A stretch of DNA of 64,000 bases, taken from Nitrosococcus watsonii C-113. Its GTDB lineage: Bacteria; Pseudomonadota; Gammaproteobacteria; Nitrosococcales; Nitrosococcaceae. This document shows positions 36,825 to 46,425 of the stretch, one piece after another; within the stretch, counting starts at the first letter, position 1, and each line of letters begins with the position of its first letter. The notes under the pieces were generated by a model. That model searched no databases. It saw nothing but the letters and a program-made list of their open reading frames with translations, and had not been told where the DNA came from. The stretch spans positions 1,766,001-1,830,000 of the forward strand of contig NC_014315.1 in assembly GCF_000143085.1 (NCBI RefSeq). Reading direction: 5' to 3'. Position numbers and translations under genes: made by a program.

Positions 36825-39800
36825 ATGTACCGGCAAAAAATAAGACTACCTTTTCTCATTGTTGGGCTGATGGTGCTGGCCTCCGGGACGGTGAGCGCCC
36901 AAATCCACCATCAACTGCATATTAACTTGGACCCGGATAGCCATCGTCTCACGGCGGTAGATACCCTGACCCTGCCGAAGGAAATATCCTCTCCGGTAAC
37001 TTTCCGCCTTCATTCGGGCCTCCAGCCTCAAGCCAACAACCCAGAGGTACGGCTTCGGCGAGTGAGAAAAACCCAATTTACCGAAGACTATGCAGTCGAT
37101 CTTCCCCCGGGAGTCCGCCAGTTCACCTTGGAATATAGCGGTGAAATCTTTCATCCCATTGCCCCCATCAGCGAGGAATATGCCCGCAGCTTTAGCGCCT
37201 CGCCGGGACTGATTGCTCCAGAAGGAGTTTTCCTGGCCGGTCCCAGTTACTGGTATCCCCACTTTGGCGACGGCATGGTGACTTTTTCCTTAACTACCCA
37301 GCTTCCGGCAGAATGGCGCTCGGTCAGTCAGGGGAAGCGCTCCTCCCTCTCTGAACAGGCGGGAAGCACCGAGGAAACCTGGACCATGGATCACCCCCAG
37401 GAAGAAATCTATCTGATAGCGGCCCCCTTTACCGAATACCAGGAGCAGGCCGGTCAGGTGGAAACCCTGGCGTTTTTGCGTCAACCCGATCCCGCCCTGG
37501 CCCGCAAGTATCTCGACGCCACGGCCCAATATATTGAGATGTACCGGCAACTGATCGGCCCTTATCCTTACCAGAAATTTGCCCTGGTGGAGAACTTCTG
37601 GGAGACCGGCTACGGGATGCCCTCCTTTACCCTGCTGGGGCCCCAGGTCATCCGCTTTCCCTTTATTCTCCGCTCCTCCTATCCCCATGAAATTCTCCAT
37701 AACTGGTGGGGTAACGGAGTTTATGTGGATTACGCTTCCGGCAACTGGGCCGAAGGGCTAACCAGCTATCTGGCGGACCACCTGCTCAAGGAACAGCAAG
37801 GCCAGGGAGCGCAATACCGGCGGGAAACGCTGCAAAAATACGCCGATTATGTGCGGGAAGGACAGGATTTTCCCCTGACCGAATTCCGCAGCCGCCATAG
37901 CGCCGCCACCCAGGCCGTGGGCTACGGTAAAACCCTGATGCTGTTTCATATGCTGCGCCAGCAGCTAGGCGATTCGGATTTTATCCAAGCCCTGCAACGC
38001 CTGTACCGCCAGCACCGGTTCCAGGTCACCGATTTCCAGGAAGTCGCGGAAACTTTCAGCCAGGTCAGCGAGCAACCCTTGCAAGCCTTCTTTAAACAAT
38101 GGGTCGAGGGTACGGGCGCGCCCTCTCTGGGCATCCGGGAAGCACACGTCAAATCCCTCGACAAAGGCTATCTGCTGACCGCTACTATTGAGCAGCTTCA
38201 GCCCGGCAAGCCGTATCAACTAGACGTGCCGGTAGCCATTTACCTGGAAGATACCAAGGAAGTTTACCAAACCCACCTTTCCATGGTGGAAAAAACCTAT
38301 TCCCTAAAGCTCCAGCTACCGGCCCGTCCCCTGCGGCTGGAGATAGATCCCCAATTTGATGTCTTCCGGCGGCTCCACCACAATGAAATCCCCCCGGCCC
38401 TTAGCCAAGCCTTTGGCGCTGATCGGGCTCTGGCCGTCCTGCCCTCCCAGGCCCCCCAAGCGCTACGGGAAGGCTACGCCGCCATAGCCCGAGACTGGCA
38501 GCGGGGGCGGGAGAATTTGGCAATCACCACCGATGCAGAGCTGGATGCGCTACCCACGGATCGGGCTGTCTGGCTGTTCGGGTGGGAAAACCGCTTCCGT
38601 TCCCAATTTAATGAGGCGCTGAGCGATTACGCTTACCAGGCAGGCAAAAACAGTCTTACCCTAGATGAGAACAAACTCCAGCGGCAACAACACTCGGTTG
38701 TGGTAGTAACCCGCCCGCGGGATAATCCCGATCAGGCTCTGGCCTGGATAGCCACTGATAACGTGGCTGCCATGCCGGGGCTGGCCCGCAAGCTCCCCCA
38801 CTACGGCAAATACAGCTATTTGGGTTTCACTGGCGCCGAGCCCGAGAATAGTCTAAAAGGCCAATGGCCGGTAGTGAACTCCCCCATGTCGGTGTCGCTA
38901 ACTGAAAATCCCTCTCCCCTCCAGGCGAAACTGCCCCCGCGCAAGCCCCTGGCGGAACTTCCTCCCCTCTTTAAAGCCCAGCGGATGATGCAGGATATCG
39001 CTTATCTGGCTGATCCCAATCTGGCAGGCCGGGGGCTGGGCACCCCAGAGTTGGACCAAGCCGCCCAGTATATTGCGGATAAGTTCCAGGCGGCGGGACT
39101 CAAGCCCGACGGCGACGAGGGAAACTACTATCAGACCTGGGCCGCAACGGCCGGCGAACCGGAACGAACCATCACCCTCCGCAACGTGGTGGGTTTAACC
39201 CCCGGCGCCCAGCCGGAACTCCCCCCGGTAGTCGTGGGCGCCCACTATGACCATTTGGGACGGGGCTGGCCCGATGTGCATCGGGGGGATGAAGGCAAAA
39301 TTCATCCGGGAGCCGATGACAACGCCAGCGGCATTGCTGTCATGCTGGAGCTAGCCCGGGTTTTGGGTCCCCAATGGCAACCCGAGCGCACGGTAGCGTG
39401 GGTCGCCTTTACTGGGGAAGAAGCTGGCAAGCTGGGCTCGGCCCACTATGTCCAGCATTTGGGCAACTCGCCTGCAAAAACCACCATGGCCATGATCAAC
39501 CTGGATGCGGTGGGCCGCCTTCATGACGGCGAACTCATGGTGCTTGCCGCTGATTCAGCGCGGGAGTGGGCGCATATTTTTCGGGGAGCGGGCTTTGTCA
39601 CCGGCGTCCCTATTCAAACCGTGGCCCAGGATATCGGCTCCAGTGATCAAACCTCTTTCCTCAACGCCGGTATTCCCGCCGTGCAGCTTTTCACGGGACC
39701 CCATGGTGATTTCCATCGCCCCACGGACACCCCTGATAAGATTGATTCTGCGGGCTTGACCAAAATCGCTGCCGTGCTAAAAGAGGCGGTAGCGTATCTA

Positions 39801-40139
39801 ACCTCCCGCCCTGACCCTTTACACGGCCAATCAGTAGCCCCAGGAGAAGAGGCTCAGGATTCATCCCGTCAGGGCCGTCGCGTCGGCTTGGGCACGATAC
39901 CGGATTTCGGCTGGACCGGCACGGGCGTGCGGATCTCCGGCGTTACGCCGAATACACCAGCAGAGGCAGCGGGTCTGCAAAAAGATGATATTATTATACG
40001 GCTCAATGATACAGCTACTGACACGCTAGCGGACTTCGCTGGCGTCCTGCGCGCCCTCAAGCCGGGCGATTCCTTAACCATCGAATTTCTGCGCGATCAG
40101 CAGTCCCGGACGGTGACGACTCAGGTGGTCGCGCGATGA
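36825..40139 (+). CDS. exported M1-M28 double metallopeptidase with PDZ domain
   Basis: 1104 aa with a signal peptide (cleaved near VSAQ, residue 27). The first half is a gluzincin of the M1 aminopeptidase class: HEILHNWWG with the first zinc His at residue 288 and the downstream Glu in NWAEGLTSYL. The second half is an M28 aminopeptidase: GAHYDHLG (His 807), GADDNASG (Asp 831), TGEEAGKLGS (Glu 865-866), and IGSSDQTSF plus the final His in GPHGDFHRP, giving the dinuclear zinc site. A PDZ domain occupies about 1020-1100. Two unrelated peptidase domains plus PDZ in one periplasmic chain is unusual. Followed 18 bp later by a TolB-like gene. Confidence 0.88.
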   Translation: MYRQKIRLPFLIVGLMVLASGTVSAQIHHQLHINLDPDSHRLTAVDTLTLPKEISSPVTFRLHSGLQPQANNPEVRLRRVRKTQFTEDYAVDLPPGVRQFTLEYSGEIFHPIAPISEEYARSFSASPGLIAPEGVFLAGPSYWYPHFGDGMVTFSLTTQLPAEWRSVSQGKRSSLSEQAGSTEETWTMDHPQEEIYLIAAPFTEYQEQAGQVETLAFLRQPDPALARKYLDATAQYIEMYRQLIGPYPYQKFALVENFWETGYGMPSFTLLGPQVIRFPFILRSSYPHEILHNWWGNGVYVDYASGNWAEGLTSYLADHLLKEQQGQGAQYRRETLQKYADYVREGQDFPLTEFRSRHSAATQAVGYGKTLMLFHMLRQQLGDSDFIQALQRLYRQHRFQVTDFQEVAETFSQVSEQPLQAFFKQWVEGTGAPSLGIREAHVKSLDKGYLLTATIEQLQPGKPYQLDVPVAIYLEDTKEVYQTHLSMVEKTYSLKLQLPARPLRLEIDPQFDVFRRLHHNEIPPALSQAFGADRALAVLPSQAPQALREGYAAIARDWQRGRENLAITTDAELDALPTDRAVWLFGWENRFRSQFNEALSDYAYQAGKNSLTLDENKLQRQQHSVVVVTRPRDNPDQALAWIATDNVAAMPGLARKLPHYGKYSYLGFTGAEPENSLKGQWPVVNSPMSVSLTENPSPLQAKLPPRKPLAELPPLFKAQRMMQDIAYLADPNLAGRGLGTPELDQAAQYIADKFQAAGLKPDGDEGNYYQTWAATAGEPERTITLRNVVGLTPGAQPELPPVVVGAHYDHLGRGWPDVHRGDEGKIHPGADDNASGIAVMLELARVLGPQWQPERTVAWVAFTGEEAGKLGSAHYVQHLGNSPAKTTMAMINLDAVGRLHDGELMVLAADSAREWAHIFRGAGFVTGVPIQTVAQDIGSSDQTSFLNAGIPAVQLFTGPHGDFHRPTDTPDKIDSAGLTKIAAVLKEAVAYLTSRPDPLHGQSVAPGEEAQDSSRQGRRVGLGTIPDFGWTGTGVRISGVTPNTPAEAAGLQKDDIIIRLNDTATDTLADFAGVLRALKPGDSLTIEFLRDQQSRTVTTQVVAR

Positions 40140-40156
40140 CTCTTGGAGGTAAATAC

Positions 40157-41236
40157 ATGCGAGCAATCAATACTGTCGCTTCCTGTTGGCTCTTAGCGAC
40201 GGCGCTCGGCGCGGGCACTGGAGCTATCGCGGCGGAACCCACTAACAGCCCCGCTTCCCAGACGGAGGAGCTTCGCTATCCCGGCGAACAACATCTGACT
40301 CATCTGCGCCAGCTTACCTTTGGCGGTCAGAATGCCGAAGCTTATTTTTCTTTCGACGGCAAGGAGCTGATCTTTCAATCTACCCGTGACGATTTGAAAT
40401 GCGACGCTATCTTCCGCATGGATGCGGATGGCAAGAACGTCCGCCAGGTTTCCTCCGGCAAAGGGGTAACCACCTGCTCATTTATTGCCCCGGATGACCA
40501 AGCCATTATCTATGCCTCCACCCATCTGGCCGGCGATCAGTGCCCCCCCAAACCCGACTACTCCCAAGGCTATGTCTGGCCCTTGTACGAAGGCTATGAC
40601 ATTTTCCGAGCCGATCCGGAAGGCGGGAATCGGGTGCGCCTGACCGACACCCCTGGCTATGATGCCGAGGGAGTTTACTCTCCCCAGGGGGACAAAATCA
40701 TATTTACGTCAGCCCGCACGGGAGATCTGGAACTGTTTATGATGAGCCCGGACGGCAGCGAGATGGAACAGCTCACAGACCAACCCGGCTATGATGGCGG
40801 GGCCTTTTTCTCCCGCGATGGTCAGTGGATTGTCTGGCGCGCCTCCCGTCCCGAAGGTAAAGCCCTGGCCGATTATCAAAGCTTGCTTAAACAAGGACTC
40901 ATCCGTCCTGGCCGGCTGGAAATTTTCATCATGAACCTGGAGGAACGCAAACCTATCCAGCTGACCGACAATGGCGCCGCCAACTTCGGCCCCTATTGGC
41001 ATCCGGATGGCAAGCACATCATCTTCTCCTCCAACATGCACAATCCCAAGGGCCGCAACTTTGATCTGTTCCTGATTAATGTGGATACCCGGAAAATCGA
41101 ACAAATCACCTACCACCCTGATTTCGATGGCTTTCCCATGTTCTCCCACGACGGCAAAAAACTGGTGTTTGCCTCCAACCGCAACGGCAAGGTGGAAGGG
41201 GAAACCAATGTCTTCATGGCGGATTGGCGCTGGTAA
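40157..41236 (+). CDS. TolB-like PD40-repeat protein
   Basis: 359 aa from the ATG at 40157, 6-7 bp after GGAGG. A signal peptide ends at about AIAAE (residue 24). Repeats of the PD40 type follow, e.g. EAYFSFDGKELIFQSTRDD (about 58-76), GVYSPQGDKIIFTSARTGDL and FPMFSHDGKKLVFASNRNG, forming a beta-propeller. It may bind peptides or partners for the M1-M28 peptidase just upstream; the 18-bp gap suggests a single operon. It is not the true tolB of the Tol-Pal system, whose neighbours are absent. Confidence 0.85.
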   Translation: MRAINTVASCWLLATALGAGTGAIAAEPTNSPASQTEELRYPGEQHLTHLRQLTFGGQNAEAYFSFDGKELIFQSTRDDLKCDAIFRMDADGKNVRQVSSGKGVTTCSFIAPDDQAIIYASTHLAGDQCPPKPDYSQGYVWPLYEGYDIFRADPEGGNRVRLTDTPGYDAEGVYSPQGDKIIFTSARTGDLELFMMSPDGSEMEQLTDQPGYDGGAFFSRDGQWIVWRASRPEGKALADYQSLLKQGLIRPGRLEIFIMNLEERKPIQLTDNGAANFGPYWHPDGKHIIFSSNMHNPKGRNFDLFLINVDTRKIEQITYHPDFDGFPMFSHDGKKLVFASNRNGKVEGETNVFMADWRW

Positions 41237-41269
41237 CTACTTTTAGCAGGGTTTGGGATAGCTACTAGC

Positions 41270-41298
41270 AAAAAAAACCCCGGGGTAAAACCCCGGGG
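41270..41298 (-). terminator. rho-independent terminator of the leftward propeller gene
   Basis: CCCCGGGGT (41278-41286) pairs with ACCCCGGGG (41290-41298), loop AAA, and on the minus strand is followed by a run of eight T. It therefore ends leftward transcription of the YncE-like gene; it may also hinder the rightward TolB-like transcript. Confidence 0.75.
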
Positions 41299-41650
41299 GT
41301 AAAGGAGAGGCATATAGGTACAATAATGAAGCTGTAACACGAACATGGGATGCCCTTGAAAAAGCTGGCATCCCATGTTTACTGCTGTGTTGGGCATAAG
41401 ATACTATTGTTTGTTGGACTCAATAAAGTGCCACGATAAGTGTTTTTGATAGTACCAAAAAAATCCATAGGCATATTTTCCATGGAACCAGCCGTCAGAG
41501 GCCACTATTAGCCTGCTGACCACCTGCTCAGTGCCTGAAAAATACCCACAAGCGAGTTGCACAAGTTCAATCCTCGAATCTGCTGGCAAGGAGATTATCT
41601 TGCCAGCGTACCGCTCCACCCGATTCTAGCGTGCGTAGAGATCAACCACC

Positions 41651-42805
41651 TTACTGGGCCAAATTACACCACGCCAGACCATCCGAGGTGGGCAGATCCG
41701 CGATGGTGTGCTTGCGGGCCCCTTCCGTCCCATCGGTGAGTTCCTTCATGGAAAAAAAGGCAAGGCTGTCCGTGCCGTTGGTGGAGATATAAGCTGTCTG
41801 TCCATCCGGCGAAATCAACGCTCCCCAGGGCGCGCTACCTTCACCCGTGCTGACCGTCTCGATGATTTTATGGGTTTTCAGATTAATTACCGTTATGGAG
41901 TCAAGGTCATGGTTAACGGCAATGAGCGTATTACCGTCGGGGCTGATGCCCAGATCCGTGGGAAAGCCGGGGTTAAGAGGCGTTCCGTCAGGGTTAGGAT
42001 CAGGGATTTTGACTAGCCGTTTTGCCTGGTTGCCGTCCACATTGATTTTCCATACTTCATGGCTTGCCTCGGCGGCAACATACACCGCCGATCCATCTGG
42101 CGCCGATACAATCCCATGGGGGCCATTGGCCGTGTCCGCCGCCAGGGTCACATATTTCACGGTAGGTACAGCCGCCGTTGGATCAAACACAGCAATATCT
42201 TCACTGCGGGCCGCATTCGCCGTACCCTTGGTAATGCTCCCATTGAGCGTGACGTAAACGACATCGTTGCTTGGAGCGGCCACCGCCCAAGGTCCGTTTT
42301 TAGGGGCAGCCACTGCCCAGGGACCGCTTGTCACCGAAACTTTGGTCGCTAAATGATTATCAGCGGTAGCAATAATCGCCACCGCTGATTGATCCTGGAG
42401 GGCGGCAAAGACTTGCGAACCATCCGGGGAAATTTCCACATGCCAGGGGGTCGTTCCCTGACCAAATTCCACGGTTTTTTTGACCTTATCCGTGACTGTA
42501 TCCACAACGCTCAGGTTGTGAGTTTCTGGATTGGTGACATAGGCCGTCGCTCCATCCGGGGCGCAAGTCACATCATGGGGCTTCCCACCGACAGTAATTT
42601 CCCCGAGCCGTTTCTGGGACTTTGGATCGACCGCCCCCAGCGCATCCGGCTCCTCCAGGGTGACATACAGTTTCGCCTTAAGCTCTTGGCCATCCTGCCC
42701 CGAACCGCCGCTTTCCGCGGCTAAAACATTGTCCATGGTGCTTAGTATCAGCCCTACTCCCCCCAGGGATAAAGCAGCGATCAGAAAACCATAGTTTTTT
42801 TTCAT
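41651..42805 (-). CDS. exported YncE/YVTN-type beta-propeller protein
   Basis: 384 aa. A signal peptide ends near DNVLAAE (residue 31). YVTN-type blade motifs recur: KLYVTLEEPDALGAVDPKSQ, GATAYVTNPETHNLSVVD, GNTLIAVNHDLDSITVINLK, GQTAYISTNGTDSLAFFSM, giving about seven blades. A ten-residue duplication, GPWAVAAPKN-GPWAVAAPSN, is found at residues 161-180. AGGAGGGG precedes the ATG. Periplasmic function unknown. It ends about 350 bp before a strong minus-strand terminator; the space between holds no convincing gene. Confidence 0.82.
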   Translation of the reverse strand: MKKNYGFLIAALSLGGVGLILSTMDNVLAAESGGSGQDGQELKAKLYVTLEEPDALGAVDPKSQKRLGEITVGGKPHDVTCAPDGATAYVTNPETHNLSVVDTVTDKVKKTVEFGQGTTPWHVEISPDGSQVFAALQDQSAVAIIATADNHLATKVSVTSGPWAVAAPKNGPWAVAAPSNDVVYVTLNGSITKGTANAARSEDIAVFDPTAAVPTVKYVTLAADTANGPHGIVSAPDGSAVYVAAEASHEVWKINVDGNQAKRLVKIPDPNPDGTPLNPGFPTDLGISPDGNTLIAVNHDLDSITVINLKTHKIIETVSTGEGSAPWGALISPDGQTAYISTNGTDSLAFFSMKELTDGTEGARKHTIADLPTSDGLAWCNLAQ

Positions 42806-43277
42806 TACTCCCCTCCTCGTAGTGAATTTCTGCCCCGTTGCGGGGTTGCGATCAAAGCCATTATCAATAAGTGTGGTCTAAGATGGAGCTGAATTAAAGT
42901 TATTCTCTAGCTCTAAAAGGTTAGATTTTTCCTATCAGATTTCCAACTCAGCGTAAATCTTCAACAGCCAGAGGGAAATCTCGGCCGTCTGATTGAAGTT
43001 TGGTGAGAAAGCTCACGGGATAAGCCCACGAAGAAGTAAGGCTAGTTCAGGGCGGCAGCCTCGGTCAGGTGGAAGACCACACTCTCCAGCGGAAAATACG
43101 TGCTCAGGTTGCCCTTGCCGTTCTAGCGCAAGTAGAATCAGTGAGATTACTTCCCCGCCGATATAGCCCCCTGGTAGAGAGTAAAACCGTCCCTGCTCCT
43201 GATGGTAGTAGCTTCGGATATGGCCATAGGCAATTCCCTGATAGAAAAATTATTCTGAGGTTAAAAAATCAAACCAG
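42806..43277. other. 472-bp gene-free stretch before the CynX-like gene
   Basis: No convincing coding region; a frame at 43069-43299 lacks an RBS and any family likeness. Small hairpins include CCCCGTTGCGGGG near 42836 and GTGAG-AAAG-CTCAC at about 43001. I checked for a cobalamin-type or other known riboswitch core and found none. Confidence 0.45.
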
Positions 43278-44507
43278 ATGTTTCCTTTTCGATCATTGAA
43301 AAAAACGCCAAAACCGTGGGTAAACACCTACTCCGCACCTTGGCTTATTAGCGCGATTTTCCTGGTTGGCATTAACCTGCGTCCAGCCCTGACTAGTCTT
43401 GGCCCGGTACTGCCGGAAGTGCGTTCCGAAACGGGCCTGAATGCCTGGGGCGCCAGCCTGCTCACGACCCTGCCCGTCCTTTGCCTCGGATTATTGGCGC
43501 CTCCCGCATCCCGGTGGGGACAACACTGGGGCGTTGAGCGCCTGCTGGTAGGAGCTTTGCTCCTCCTGGCTGTCGGCACCGCGCTGAGGGGAATGGGCGG
43601 ACTTTATGGCCTGTTTGTGGGCACGCTAATGGCTGGGTGCGCCATCGGTATTGCCGGAACCCTGCTCCCAGGAATCGTAAAACGGGATTTTCCTCGCCAT
43701 GCTGGCCCTATGACGGGCCTTTACACCATGGCCCTGTGCCTCGGGGGGGCGCTGGCTGCGGGCCTGACCGTCCCCCTCGCCCAAGGGTCGGGGCAAAGCT
43801 GGGAAAGGGCATTAAGCGCTTGGGGATTGCCAGCCTTAGCCGCAGCATTGCTATGGCTGCCCCTGTCCCGCAGGACCGACAGACAACAAACAGGCACCGC
43901 GCGGCATCGCGGACTCTGGCGTCATCCCTTGGCATGGCAAGTCACGCTCTATATGGGACTCCAGTCTTCGGTCGCCTATATGATCTTTGGCTGGCTGCCG
44001 ACTATTTTACAAAGCAGGGGAATTCCACCGTTGCATGCTGGTTTTCTGCTCTCGGCTTCCGTCATGATCCAGACTCTCACCGCCCTGGCTGGACCCTCCC
44101 TCGCTATCAGGGGCCGGGATCAGCGGGCCACGATTATGATAATGCTCGCCCTCACCACCATGGGGCTGGCAGGCGTACTTTATGGGTCCATGATGTGGGC
44201 CTGGCTCTGGATAACCCTGCTTGGTCTGGGAATGGGCGGGGCATTCAGTATTGCCTTGGTACTCATCGTATTACGCGCACCCAATGCCGAGGTTGCCGGT
44301 GATCTCTCCGGCATGGTCCAGGGAATAGGCTATGTGCTGGCAGCCCTGGGTCCGCTGATATTGGGACTCATTCCCGCATACTTCGGAAGCTGGCAATGGG
44401 CTGGCGTGCCCTTCGGGGCGGCCTTGATGGGGGCCGCCTGGGCAGCACTAGGAGCAGGACGCAACCGCCACATTCACCTTGACGGGCCACCAGCGACCAA
44501 CTCCTAA
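43278..44507 (+). CDS. CynX/NimT-family MFS transporter
   Basis: 409 aa, twelve hydrophobic helices. The N-terminus FLVGINLRPALTSLGPVLPE (about 30-49) is the family signature; APPASRWGQHWGVERLL is the first cytoplasmic loop. The family includes the E. coli CynX cyanate permease-like protein and nitroimidazole-resistance NimT, but substrates are mostly unknown. No cyanase gene is in the window. Convergent with the lipid-kinase gene, 42 bp apart. Confidence 0.88.
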   Translation: MFPFRSLKKTPKPWVNTYSAPWLISAIFLVGINLRPALTSLGPVLPEVRSETGLNAWGASLLTTLPVLCLGLLAPPASRWGQHWGVERLLVGALLLLAVGTALRGMGGLYGLFVGTLMAGCAIGIAGTLLPGIVKRDFPRHAGPMTGLYTMALCLGGALAAGLTVPLAQGSGQSWERALSAWGLPALAAALLWLPLSRRTDRQQTGTARHRGLWRHPLAWQVTLYMGLQSSVAYMIFGWLPTILQSRGIPPLHAGFLLSASVMIQTLTALAGPSLAIRGRDQRATIMIMLALTTMGLAGVLYGSMMWAWLWITLLGLGMGGAFSIALVLIVLRAPNAEVAGDLSGMVQGIGYVLAALGPLILGLIPAYFGSWQWAGVPFGAALMGAAWAALGAGRNRHIHLDGPPATNS

Positions 44508-44549
44508 GCCTTCGGAATGCTCCATGCTTTCCGGCAGTTTCATGTGGAC

Positions 44550-45545
44550 TCAGGAGGCTATTTCTTCAGGCATGGGAGCGGGAACGATGATCGGAACGGC
44601 CCTTGGGATAATCTCTATTTCCACGCTAGAGCGGCCAATAATTTCCCCATCACCCCGCACCGGCAAATTCTTTTTTGCCCTTACCTTTATATTTTTTTCG
44701 GCCCATAAATAGTCCGTATGGGGAGATTCCTTATGCCGTCCCCTCAAGGCATGCCACAAAAAAGACGAATAATGGAGAAGGCCCCGGGTCCGGACAATAC
44801 AAATATCCACTTTCCCGTCATCAGGCTTGACCTCTTCGCCCCAACGCAGGGTAGCCGCTCCCATGGCGCCTACATTAGCAATCATAATAAAAGCGGCTTT
44901 AATGCGCTGCCGCTGACCGTCCACAACGAGGTCAAAACGCCATACCCGAGTGCCGATAAATTCAGCAATCCCATTCCAGATATAGGCGAGTTGGCGAAAA
45001 CGCCGTTTAGCCTCCACGCTGGTTCTCTCCGCAATGCGCGAATAAGAACCCAGGCTAATATGGGAAATCAAAACCTGACGGCCCACCCGCATGGCATCAA
45101 TCTTTCTTATCGCACCCCCGGTAACCACGAGTTGACAGGCGGACTCCAGATCTAACGGGATAGCCAACTCACGGGCTAGTAAATTGGCCGTACCCACCGG
45201 AATAATACCCAGGGGAATCGGGCTGTGAATTAACTCACCAGCCACCATCGAAGCGGTGCCGTCACCGCCTGCCGCGACGATAACGCTATAGTCTTTCTCC
45301 CGCGCCTCACGCACAATACTGGGCAAGTGCTCTTTGCCAGTGGTCTCATAAATTTCGTAGCCTACATCATGCTGCTCGCAGTATTGCTTCAGAGTAAACC
45401 TGACCTGCTCGGCGCTGCAGCTGCCCGCGACTGGATTAAGAATGAGAAATAGGCGCGAATTGGCCGTGTCTGGTTCAAGCGTCTCTGCGGTTGATGTAAA
45501 TTTTACATCATCATTATGTAAAGATTTCATACTCATTATCCTCAA
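44550..45545 (-). CDS. diacylglycerol/sphingosine-kinase-like lipid kinase
   Basis: 331 aa of the DagK/YegS/LCB5 type. ILNPVAGSCSAEQV (about 34-47) is the N-terminal NPxxG motif, VAAGGDGTASMVAGEL (about 90-105) the nucleotide loop with GGDGT, and GIIPVGTANLLARELAIP (about 112-129) the next conserved piece. It should phosphorylate a lipid with ATP or act as a related kinase; the substrate is not known. An ATG at 45530 (MKSLHN) is an alternative start. Confidence 0.88.
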   Translation of the reverse strand: MRIMSMKSLHNDDVKFTSTAETLEPDTANSRLFLILNPVAGSCSAEQVRFTLKQYCEQHDVGYEIYETTGKEHLPSIVREAREKDYSVIVAAGGDGTASMVAGELIHSPIPLGIIPVGTANLLARELAIPLDLESACQLVVTGGAIRKIDAMRVGRQVLISHISLGSYSRIAERTSVEAKRRFRQLAYIWNGIAEFIGTRVWRFDLVVDGQRQRIKAAFIMIANVGAMGAATLRWGEEVKPDDGKVDICIVRTRGLLHYSSFLWHALRGRHKESPHTDYLWAEKNIKVRAKKNLPVRGDGEIIGRSSVEIEIIPRAVPIIVPAPMPEEIAS

Positions 45546-45735
45546 ACAATCACCTCACGGATACGTTGCATGGCAATTCCAGAATAAACATAGTGAAGTG
45601 TCCTCAAAAGGCAAGTTTTATTCCAATAAATTAAACTGGCAAACAGCGCGCCAGTAATTAGATTTGACTCTGGCGAGTACCTTCGTTTGCAGGGCAATAA
45701 AAAAGTGGTGATTTTTTATTTATATGCTATTCTTC

Positions 45736-45758
45736 CAATAGTAAACGTTTTACTATTG
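45736..45758. promoter_or_regulatory. perfect 10-bp palindrome upstream of the DUF883 operon
   Basis: CAATAGTAAA-CGT-TTTACTATTG, 56 bp before the DUF883 ATG in an AT-rich region. It has the form of an operator for a dimeric repressor or activator; I cannot name the protein. Confidence 0.5.
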
Positions 45759-45813
45759 TGGTATTGAATATTATTTTTCTAACTTTCATATAGAGTATAG
45801 AGGCAATTCTCAA

Positions 45814-46128
45814 ATGGCGGATAACTCTCCAAAAAAAGAAGTGGATGAATTAAAGGACGAACTTAGCCAACTACGTAAAGATATGGGAAGCGTAGTTTCA
45901 GCGGTAAAAAACTTGGGTCAGAGCACGGCCCGGACTACCAAAACCAAGGCCGAGCAGGAACTAGACGAAATGCTTGAGAAATTAAACCGAGCCTATTTGT
46001 CGGCCCGCGAAGGGGGTGAACGGGCGGTCATATCCACCTATAGCGAAATTGAACGGCACCCATTGGCTAGCTTGGGTGTTGCCTTTGTAGCTGGATTAAT
46101 TGCAGGTAAACTGTTCTCTCAAAAATAA
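45814..46128 (+). CDS. DUF883 (ElaB/YqjD-type) membrane-anchored protein
   Basis: 104 aa. A charged coiled coil (DELKDELSQLRKDMGSVVS, LDEMLEKLNRAYLSAREGGE) is followed by a C-terminal TM segment with glycine-zipper spacing (ASLGVAFVAGLIAGKLF). E. coli YqjD and ElaB of this family bind ribosomes at the membrane in stationary phase. First gene of a three-gene unit with YqjE-like and YqjK-like proteins, 3 bp before the next start. Confidence 0.85.
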   Translation: MADNSPKKEVDELKDELSQLRKDMGSVVSAVKNLGQSTARTTKTKAEQELDEMLEKLNRAYLSAREGGERAVISTYSEIERHPLASLGVAFVAGLIAGKLFSQK

Positions 46129-46131
46129 ATC

Positions 46132-46410
46132 GTGACTGCCTTTGTCGAAGTTTTTCTAGCTGCGATCGAACTGATCAAAGCAGAACTGCAGCAATCGAAA
46201 ATAAATCTTTTTTCTTTCCTCGCCGCGCTGGGTTTTTATCTGGCAGGGGTATTTTTTCTTATCATAGCATTGGTTCTGATATTGGTATCCATCGGTTTGG
46301 CATTAGATACCGTATTTTCAATGCCTATTGCTGTACTCATTACCGGGGCGGTAGCTATTTTATTCGGCCTGCTGTTAATTTACTTTGGAAATTTAAAACT
46401 CCGGCGATAA
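46132..46410 (+). CDS. YqjE-like (holin superfamily III) membrane protein
   Basis: 92 aa from a GTG at 46132. Amphipathic N-terminal helix (VEVFLAAIELIKAELQQSK), then two TM helices (FLAALGFYLAGVFFLIIALV and MPIAVLITGAVAILFGLLLI) and a basic tail. The family is the usual middle gene of yqjDEK clusters. Function unknown. Confidence 0.8.
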   Translation: MTAFVEVFLAAIELIKAELQQSKINLFSFLAALGFYLAGVFFLIIALVLILVSIGLALDTVFSMPIAVLITGAVAILFGLLLIYFGNLKLRR

Positions 46411-46425
46411 TTTTGGATTTTAATC

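Noticed and set aside
41404-41619. 71-codon frame on the minus strand downstream of the YncE-like gene
   Set aside because: GTG start without a good RBS, no family likeness. It lies before the terminator at 41270, so a read-through peptide is possible but unsupported.
42955-43060. Possible cobalamin or other riboswitch before the CynX-like gene
   Set aside because: Short GGTGAG and CCAGAGGGAAA pieces superficially resemble parts of such elements, but the invariant core segments and order are missing.
43069-43299. 76-codon frame before the CynX-like gene
   Set aside because: No RBS, no resemblance, and overlaps the real gene start.
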